A stretch of DNA of 64,000 nt from NCBI RefSeq assembly GCF_030551255.1, contig NZ_CP130630.1, positions 7,235,501 to 7,299,500 on the forward strand, in the 5' to 3' direction. A program made the position numbers and the translations under genes. This document shows, in pieces, positions 58,979 to 64,000 of the stretch (the first letter of the stretch is position 1; every line of letters begins with the position of its first letter). A model generated the notes under the pieces. The model was not told the DNA's origin. It did not search any database and saw only the letters and a program-made list of their open reading frames with translations. The stretch comes from Streptomyces sp. NL15-2K. Its GTDB lineage: Bacteria; Actinomycetota; Actinomycetes; Streptomycetales; Streptomycetaceae.

Positions 58979-60232
58979 ATGACGGTCGGTAAGCGGCGCA
59001 AGGGCCTGACGGTCGCGTCCGCACTGCTCGGCGGTGTGCTGGTGCTCACGGCGTGTTCCGGCGGCGGCGACGACGCCTCCGGGAGCGACGGGGGCGGCGA
59101 CAGCTCACAGTCCAAGGTGGACGAGGCGGCCGCCAAGAAGACCTCCGAGGCCCAGATCAAGATCACGCCCAAGGACGGCTCGGACAACGCCTCGATCAAC
59201 AACTCCGCCGCCGTCACCGTGAGCAAGGGCACGCTCACGGACGTGAAGATGACGACCACCGAGGGCACCGAGGTCAGCGGCCAGATATCCGCGGACAAGC
59301 TCACCTGGAAGCCCAGCGCCCAGCTGGAGCGGTCCACCACCTACAAGGTGACGGCGGAGGCGAAGGACGCCGACGGCCGCGTCGCCCACGAGAACGCCTC
59401 GTTCACCACGGTCTCCCCGGCCAACAGCTTCATCGGCAACTTCACGCCGGACGACGGCACCACGGTCGGCGTCGGCATGCCCGTGTCGATCAACTTCGAC
59501 AAGGCGATCACCAACAAGGCGGCCGTCCAGAAGGGCATCACCGTCTCCACCACCAGCGGCCAGGAAGTCGCCTGCCACTGGTTCAACGCCAACCGCATGG
59601 ACTGCAGGCCCGACAAGTACTGGCAGGAGAACTCCACCGTCACGCTGAAGCTGGCGCTCGACGGTGTCGAGGGCGCGGACGGGGTCTACGGCGTCCAGCA
59701 GAAGACGGTCACCTTCAAGATCGGCCGCAACCAGGTCACGTACGTCGACGCCAAGACCAAGCAGATGAAGGTCACGCAGGACGGCAAGACGGTCAGGACC
59801 ATCCCGATCTCCGCCGGCGCGCCCGACAACAAGACGTACGAAGGCCAGATGGTGATCTCCGAGAAGTTCAAGGAGACCCGGATGAACGGCGCGACGGTCG
59901 GCTTCACCGACGACGACGGCAAGGGCGAGTACGACATCAAGGACGTGCCCCACGCCATGCGTCTGTCCACCTCCGGCACCTTCGTCCACGGCAACTACTG
60001 GGGCGCCAAGTCCATCTTCGGCAGCGTGAACACCAGCCACGGCTGCGTGGGCCTGTCGGACACCAAGGGCGCGAACGACCCGAACACGCCGGGTGCGTGG
60101 TTCTACAACAACTCGATCATCGGTGACGTGGTCGTCGTGCAGAACACCGGCGACAAGACCATCGCGCCGGACAACGGGCTGAACGGCTGGAACATGAGCT
60201 GGGAGCAGTGGAAGGCCGGCTCCGCCGCCTGA
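58979..60232 (+). CDS. L,D-transpeptidase lipoprotein
   Basis: A 417-aa lipoprotein that forms 3-3 peptidoglycan cross-links. The lipobox is VLVLTACSG (lipidated Cys near 22). An acidic Gly/Ser linker and two Ig-like domains follow (ITPKDGSDNASINNSAAVTVSKG; NSFIGNFTPDDGTTVGVGMPVSINFDKAI). The YkuD catalytic domain comes last, with FVHGNYWGAKSIFG and the active site NTSHGCVGLSD. ATG 58979 has GGAG eight bases upstream; ATG 58964 is the alternative. Confidence 0.92.
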   Translation: MTVGKRRKGLTVASALLGGVLVLTACSGGGDDASGSDGGGDSSQSKVDEAAAKKTSEAQIKITPKDGSDNASINNSAAVTVSKGTLTDVKMTTTEGTEVSGQISADKLTWKPSAQLERSTTYKVTAEAKDADGRVAHENASFTTVSPANSFIGNFTPDDGTTVGVGMPVSINFDKAITNKAAVQKGITVSTTSGQEVACHWFNANRMDCRPDKYWQENSTVTLKLALDGVEGADGVYGVQQKTVTFKIGRNQVTYVDAKTKQMKVTQDGKTVRTIPISAGAPDNKTYEGQMVISEKFKETRMNGATVGFTDDDGKGEYDIKDVPHAMRLSTSGTFVHGNYWGAKSIFGSVNTSHGCVGLSDTKGANDPNTPGAWFYNNSIIGDVVVVQNTGDKTIAPDNGLNGWNMSWEQWKAGSAA

Positions 60233-60270
60233 CGTCCCCGCAGTTTCAGGCCCGCACCCTCAGGTTGACC

Positions 60271-60303
60271 CGATGCCGCCCCCAGGGGCGGCATCGGTGT
60301 TTT
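60271..60303 (+). terminator. Terminator after the L,D-transpeptidase
   Basis: CGATGCCGCCCC (60271-60282) pairs with GGGGCGGCATCG (60285-60296), then GTGTTTT. The sequence GGCATCGGTGTTTT is repeated immediately downstream. Confidence 0.88.
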
Positions 60304-60406
60304 CGGCATCGGTGTTTTCCGGGGGCTCATGGTCGCCCACAGCCTTCTCATCCATCTCTTATGTCAGCCTTATCCCTTCATCACGCGCCGTACCTAGCTT
60401 TCGGCC

Positions 60407-61879
60407 ATGTTCTTCACCTACCTGAGGCGCGAGCTGCGCCGCCGCAGAAAGGCGGCCCTCGTCGTCGCCTCCGGGCTCGCGCTGGGCATCGCGCTGGTCA
60501 TCGTGGTCAACTCCGTGTCGTCCGGCATGGGCAAGGCCCAGGACAAGGTCCTCCAGTCGTTGTACGGCCTGGGTACGGACATGACAGTCACCAAGGCGGC
60601 CGAACCCACCGCCGACAGCTCCGATCGCCCGCGGTTCCAGTTCGACGCGCAGGGCGACGGCTCCGGCGAGGAGCAGAGCAGCGATCGCGTCCTGGTACGG
60701 GGCTTCCAGACCCTGGCGACCTCGACCGTCACCAAGGTCGGCGCGCAGAGCGGGGTCTCGGACGCGGTGGGCGGGCTGAGCCTTCAGGTCGTCAAGGTCA
60801 GCGGGGAGTTCACCCCGGGGCAGTTCCAGCAGAACGGGGAGGGTGGTCAGCAGCCGGGCGGTCCCGGCGGGGGCGGTAGCGGTCAGCCGCAGGGTGAAGT
60901 GCAGGGCGGTGGCGCGAACTTCGACGTCAACAGCTACTCGGTGTACGGCACGGACGTCACCAAGCCGGCTCTCGGACCGTTGACCTCCTCGAAGATCACC
61001 AGCGGTCGTACGTTCGAGTCGTCGGAGGCCGATGCCGAGGTCGCCGTCGTCGACTCGGCGTACGCCAAGGAGAAGAAGCTGAAGGTCGGCAGCACGGTCA
61101 CCATCAAGGACACCAAGTTCAAGGTGATCGGCATCGCGACCGCGGACAGCGGGGACGCGGCCGCCAACCTCTACATCCCGCTGAAGCCGGCGCAGACGCT
61201 GAGCGACTCGAAGGACAAGGTCACCACGATCTATGTCCAGGCGACCGACTCCCAGAAGATCGACAGTGTGAAGTCCGAGGTCCAGAAGAACATCTCGGGT
61301 ACGACGGTGACGACCTCCGCCGATCTCGCGGACACGGTGTCCGGGTCCCTGTCCACGGCGTCCTCGCTCGCGACCAGTGTGGGCAGGTGGCTGTCGATCG
61401 TGGTGCTGGTGGCGGCGTTCCTGGTGGCCGGGTTGCTGACGTCCTCGGCGGTGTCCCGGCGGGTGCGGGAGTTCGGGACGCTGAAGGCGCTGGGATGGAA
61501 GTCGGGGCGGGTCACTCGGCAGGTGGTGGGTGAGGCCGTCGTCAACGGGCTTGTCGGTGGGGCGTTGGGGATCGCTCTCGGGCTGGCGGGGGCGTATGTC
61601 GTGACCGCCATCAGCCCCACGTTGCAGGCGGAGTTGGGCGGCGGTACCGGGGGTGCCGGGGGTGGCTTCGGTGGCGGTCCTGGGGGAGGGGGTGGCTTCG
61701 GTGGTGGTCGGCAGGCTGCGACCAGGACGCTTGAGGTCGCGCTCACCGCGCCGGTCAGTCTCGCCACGATCGGCCTGGCGGTTGGCCTTGCCGTGGCCGG
61801 GGGGCTGATCGCGGGTGCCTTTGGTGGGTGGCGGGCTTCTCGGTTGCGGCCTGCGGATGCGCTGCGGCGTGTCGAGTAG
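60407..61879 (+). CDS. MacB/FtsX-type ABC transporter permease
   Basis: A 490-aa permease. An N-terminal transmembrane helix (VVASGLALGIALVIVVNSVSS) is followed by a large extracytoplasmic MacB-like domain (about 50-320) with a Gly/Gln-rich loop. Three C-terminal helices of the FtsX domain come last, with VREFGTLKALGWKSGRV as the cytoplasmic coupling motif and a second Gly-rich loop (GGAGGGFGGGPGGGGG). The end, GWRASRLRPADALRRVE, is typical. It pairs with the ATPase gene 150 bases downstream. It may export a peptide or drug or act on the envelope. Confidence 0.9.
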   Translation: MFFTYLRRELRRRRKAALVVASGLALGIALVIVVNSVSSGMGKAQDKVLQSLYGLGTDMTVTKAAEPTADSSDRPRFQFDAQGDGSGEEQSSDRVLVRGFQTLATSTVTKVGAQSGVSDAVGGLSLQVVKVSGEFTPGQFQQNGEGGQQPGGPGGGGSGQPQGEVQGGGANFDVNSYSVYGTDVTKPALGPLTSSKITSGRTFESSEADAEVAVVDSAYAKEKKLKVGSTVTIKDTKFKVIGIATADSGDAAANLYIPLKPAQTLSDSKDKVTTIYVQATDSQKIDSVKSEVQKNISGTTVTTSADLADTVSGSLSTASSLATSVGRWLSIVVLVAAFLVAGLLTSSAVSRRVREFGTLKALGWKSGRVTRQVVGEAVVNGLVGGALGIALGLAGAYVVTAISPTLQAELGGGTGGAGGGFGGGPGGGGGFGGGRQAATRTLEVALTAPVSLATIGLAVGLAVAGGLIAGAFGGWRASRLRPADALRRVE

Positions 61880-61891
61880 CTGACGTCGGCT

Positions 61892-61982
61892 GGGGCTGGG
61901 CGGGGGTGGGTCGCGCGGCCCGGCGCTTACGGGGTGCCGCCTGCGCCCACCCGTGCCGCCCCAGCGGCACGACTGCCCGCAG
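61892..61982. repeat. Dispersed Streptomyces repeat, second copy
   Basis: GGGGCTGGGCGGGGGTGGGT..., GGGGTGCCGCCTGCGCCCAC and CGTGCCGCCCC, then a tail GGCACGACTGCCCGCAG, nearly identical to 53883-54005 but without the palindromic insert found there. It lies between the permease and ATPase genes. Confidence 0.85.
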
Positions 61983-62028
61983 GCTGTGACAACTACCAAC
62001 CCTCATACCTCTCCCAGGAGTTGCACCC

Positions 62029-62712
62029 ATGTACGAACTCAAAGACGTCACCAAGCGCTACACCCGGGGCAAGGAAACCGTCGACGCCCTCGTCGGTGTC
62101 GATCTGACCATCGCCGACGGCGACCGGCTCGTCATTCAGGGGCCCACCGGTGGCGGCAAGTCCACATTGCTGCAGATGCTAGGTGGGCTGGACCGGCCGA
62201 CCTCCGGGGAAGTCGTGCTCGACGGCACGGACATGGCCCGGTTGTCCGAGGCGCGGCTCACCAAGGTGCGCAGCGAGAACATCGGTTTCGTCTTTCAGAG
62301 CTTCAACCTCATCCCGACGCTCACCGCACAGGAGAACGTCGAGACCGCCCTCGTACCGCTCGGCGTGAAGACGAAGGAGCGGCGCGAGCGGGCCGCCGAG
62401 GCGTTGAGGTCGGTGGGGCTCGGTGAGCGGCTCGGGCATCTGCCCGGCGAGATGTCCGGCGGTCAGCAGCAGCGCGTCGCGATCGCTCGCGCGCTGGTCA
62501 AGCAGCCGAAGGTGCTGCTGGCCGACGAACCCACCGGAAACCTCGACGAGTCGATGCGCGACGAGATCATGGACGTACTCGAACGCATGTGGAAGGAGCT
62601 CGGGCTGACGTTCATCATGGTCACCCACGACTCCTCGATCGCGAAAAAAGCCCCGCGGGTGGCGACGATCCGCAAGGGGAAGATCACGGTGAAGGAGAAC
62701 GCCGCCTCGTAG
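62029..62712 (+). CDS. ABC transporter ATP-binding protein (MacB/LolD type)
   Basis: A 227-aa ATPase with Walker A GPTGGGKST, Q-loop FVFQSFNLIPTLTAQENV, signature MSGGQQQR, Walker B VLLADEPTGNLD and H-loop MVTHDSS. It powers the FtsX-type permease encoded just upstream. ATG 62029 follows CCCAGGAGTTGCACCC. Confidence 0.94.
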   Translation: MYELKDVTKRYTRGKETVDALVGVDLTIADGDRLVIQGPTGGGKSTLLQMLGGLDRPTSGEVVLDGTDMARLSEARLTKVRSENIGFVFQSFNLIPTLTAQENVETALVPLGVKTKERRERAAEALRSVGLGERLGHLPGEMSGGQQQRVAIARALVKQPKVLLADEPTGNLDESMRDEIMDVLERMWKELGLTFIMVTHDSSIAKKAPRVATIRKGKITVKENAAS

Positions 62713-62944
62713 CCGTCTCATCGCCGCCTCTTAGCCGTGTCATAGGGGAGAATTTCGGAACTGGCCGAGGATATTCGCTTCCCCGGCGATCGTGTAACAG
62801 ACCTTTCCTGTCAGCCGCCTGTCTATTGAGGTGCTTGAACGCCCCCCGGCATACTGCGAGTTCCGGGGGGCGCGCACGAGCGTGCGAGTCTGCCCCCGGC
62901 CGGGTGAACGGGGAATTCGCCCGGTTCTTCTGCAAGGGGGAATC
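62713..62944. promoter_or_regulatory. Spacer upstream of the subtilase gene with a hairpin
   Basis: 232 bases. A near-repeat GCCGCCTCnTAGCCGT occurs twice just after the ATPase stop. GCCCCCCGG (62841-62849) pairs with CCGGGGGGC (62863-62871), a perfect 9-bp stem that may terminate the ABC operon or shape the protease leader. No promoter could be assigned. Confidence 0.45.
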
Positions 62945-64000
62945 TTGCGCAGACAAGTGAAAAGAGCGTGCGCGGCCACGGTCGCCACAGCGGCCGCGGT
63001 GGCCCTGGCGGCGGGCATGACCAGCCCGGCGTCGGCGGAGGGGGAGTCACAGACCACCGGCGCCACGAAGGCCTCGCTCACGGCAAAGCACCGCATCACC
63101 CTGATCACGGGTGACCGCGTCACCGTCGACTCCAAGGGCCGGGTCGTGGGCCTGGACCGGGCGAAGGGGCGCGAGCACATACCCGTCCAGATCCGCAAGG
63201 CCGGCGGCCACACGCTCGTGATCCCGGCCGACGCCGCCCGCCTGGTCACCACCGGCAAGCTCGACCAGCGGCTCTTCGACATCACCGAGCTCAGCAAGTC
63301 CGCGACCCGCAAGTCCCAGGCCAAGGGCCTGAAGGTCATCGTCGGCTACAAGGGAGCCGCCACCGGCGCCAAGGCCGACGTCCGTGACGCGGGCAAGCTC
63401 CGCCAGACCCTTGAGACCCTGAACGCCGACGCCGTCCAGACCCCGCACGAGGACGCGCCCGAACTGTGGGACGCCGTCACCAACGGCGACAAGACCGCCT
63501 CCGGCATCGCGCAGGTCTGGCTGGACGGCGTCCGCAAGGCCAGCCTCGACAAGTCCGTGCCGCAGATCGGCGCCCCCAAGGCGTGGGCGGCCGGCTACGA
63601 CGGCAAGGGCGTCAAGATCGCCGTACTGGACACCGGCGTCGACGCGACCCACCCGGACCTCAAGGACCAGGTGATCGCGGCCAAGAACTTCACTCCGTCC
63701 GCGGACGCCACCGACAAGCAGGGCCACGGCACGCACGTCGCGTCCATCGCGGCGGGCACCGGAGCCAAGTCCGGCGGCAAGTACAAGGGCGTGGCGCCCG
63801 GCGCCGACGTCCTCAACGGCAAGGTCCTCGACGACAACGGCTTCGGCGACGACTCCGGCATCCTCGCCGGCATGGAGTGGGCGGCCGAGCAGGGCGCCCA
63901 GGTCGTCAACCTCAGCCTCGGCGGCACGGACACCCCCGAGGTGGACCCGCTGGAGGCGGCGGTCAACAAGCTGTCCGCCGAGAAGGGCATCCTCTTCGCG
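62945..64000 (+). CDS. Secreted subtilisin-family serine protease (cut by window end)
   Basis: 352 codons are present. A signal peptide (RACAATVATAAAVALAAGMTSPASA) is followed by an inhibitor-like propeptide (HRITLITGDRVTVDSKGRVVGL onward, about 45-190). The S8 peptidase domain has catalytic Asp in VLDTGVDATHPDL and His in GHGTHVASI; the catalytic Ser lies beyond the window. TTG 62945 has a GGGGG ribosome-binding tract nearby; GTG 62957 is the alternative start. It is probably an extracellular protease of the large streptomycete S8 group. Confidence 0.9.
   Translation, partial: MRRQVKRACAATVATAAAVALAAGMTSPASAEGESQTTGATKASLTAKHRITLITGDRVTVDSKGRVVGLDRAKGREHIPVQIRKAGGHTLVIPADAARLVTTGKLDQRLFDITELSKSATRKSQAKGLKVIVGYKGAATGAKADVRDAGKLRQTLETLNADAVQTPHEDAPELWDAVTNGDKTASGIAQVWLDGVRKASLDKSVPQIGAPKAWAAGYDGKGVKIAVLDTGVDATHPDLKDQVIAAKNFTPSADATDKQGHGTHVASIAAGTGAKSGGKYKGVAPGADVLNGKVLDDNGFGDDSGILAGMEWAAEQGAQVVNLSLGGTDTPEVDPLEAAVNKLSAEKGILFA

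Overview
The window is a 64 kb piece of a high-GC actinobacterial chromosome, almost certainly Streptomyces. The evidence is strong G/C bias at third codon positions, frequent GTG starts, ATGA/GTGA gene overlaps, a recognisable afsQ2-afsQ1-sigQ locus, the acyl-CoA carboxylase/biotin ligase/adenylate cyclase/CdgE/HutH gene order known from S. coelicolor, XRE-DUF5753/DUF397 pairs, a LAxTG sortase substrate, and several short palindromic repeats typical of Streptomyces. No tRNA, rRNA or CRISPR array was seen.

Layout. 1-1.1 kb: 5' part of an IS110-family transposase. 1.1-12.6 kb: core genes (MFS pump with divergent LysR regulator, alpha/beta hydrolase, adenosine deaminase, a repeat-rich secreted protein, PspC and VanZ proteins, lipoprotein-afsQ2-afsQ1 with divergent sigQ, a uridine-kinase-like protein, a secreted protein). 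12.7-32.9 kb: a defence island. It has a RelBE-type toxin-antitoxin pair; an AIPR-family protein with a predicted PD-(D/E)XK nuclease; a type I-like N6-adenine methylase and specificity subunit; an inverted XRE/DUF397 regulatory pair with a divergent small gene; then a giant NERD/double-kinase/ATPase protein, a 563-aa protein of unknown fold, and an 1874-aa HerA-like ATPase with an embedded nuclease motif. The methylase, S subunit, kinase, 563-aa protein and ATPase match the architecture of the methylation-associated defence system (MADS: mad2, mad5, mad6, mad7, mad8). AIPR stands where other genes would be expected. A GTTCCG-N10-CGGAAC palindrome lies both at the XRE regulator and upstream of the AIPR gene, suggesting shared control.

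32.9-42.6 kb: nucleoside and sugar-phosphate salvage (two aldehyde dehydrogenase-like proteins, one lacking catalytic residues; deoC; a PH-domain membrane protein; a phosphohexomutase carrying an in-frame hexanucleotide repeat; purine nucleoside phosphorylase; an orphan RelE-like protein; a gamma-glutamylcyclotransferase-like protein; an LpdA-like flavoprotein). The operator CTACGCGCGTAG occurs upstream of add, deoC and the purine nucleoside phosphorylase gene and nowhere else that I found, which suggests a nucleoside-catabolism regulon.

42.7-51.9 kb: DeoR regulator, a MITE-like element, acyl-CoA carboxylase (alpha, epsilon, beta), Maf, MmpB, biotin ligase and adenylate cyclase. 52-64 kb: a second MITE-like hairpin element, a Pro/Thr-rich membrane protein, enoyl-CoA hydratase, CdgE-type GGDEF protein, histidine ammonia-lyase, cell-envelope lipoproteins and a sortase substrate, an L,D-transpeptidase, a MacB-like ABC transporter pair, and the start of a secreted subtilisin-like protease cut by the window end. 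Most convergent gene pairs are separated by strong hairpin terminators.
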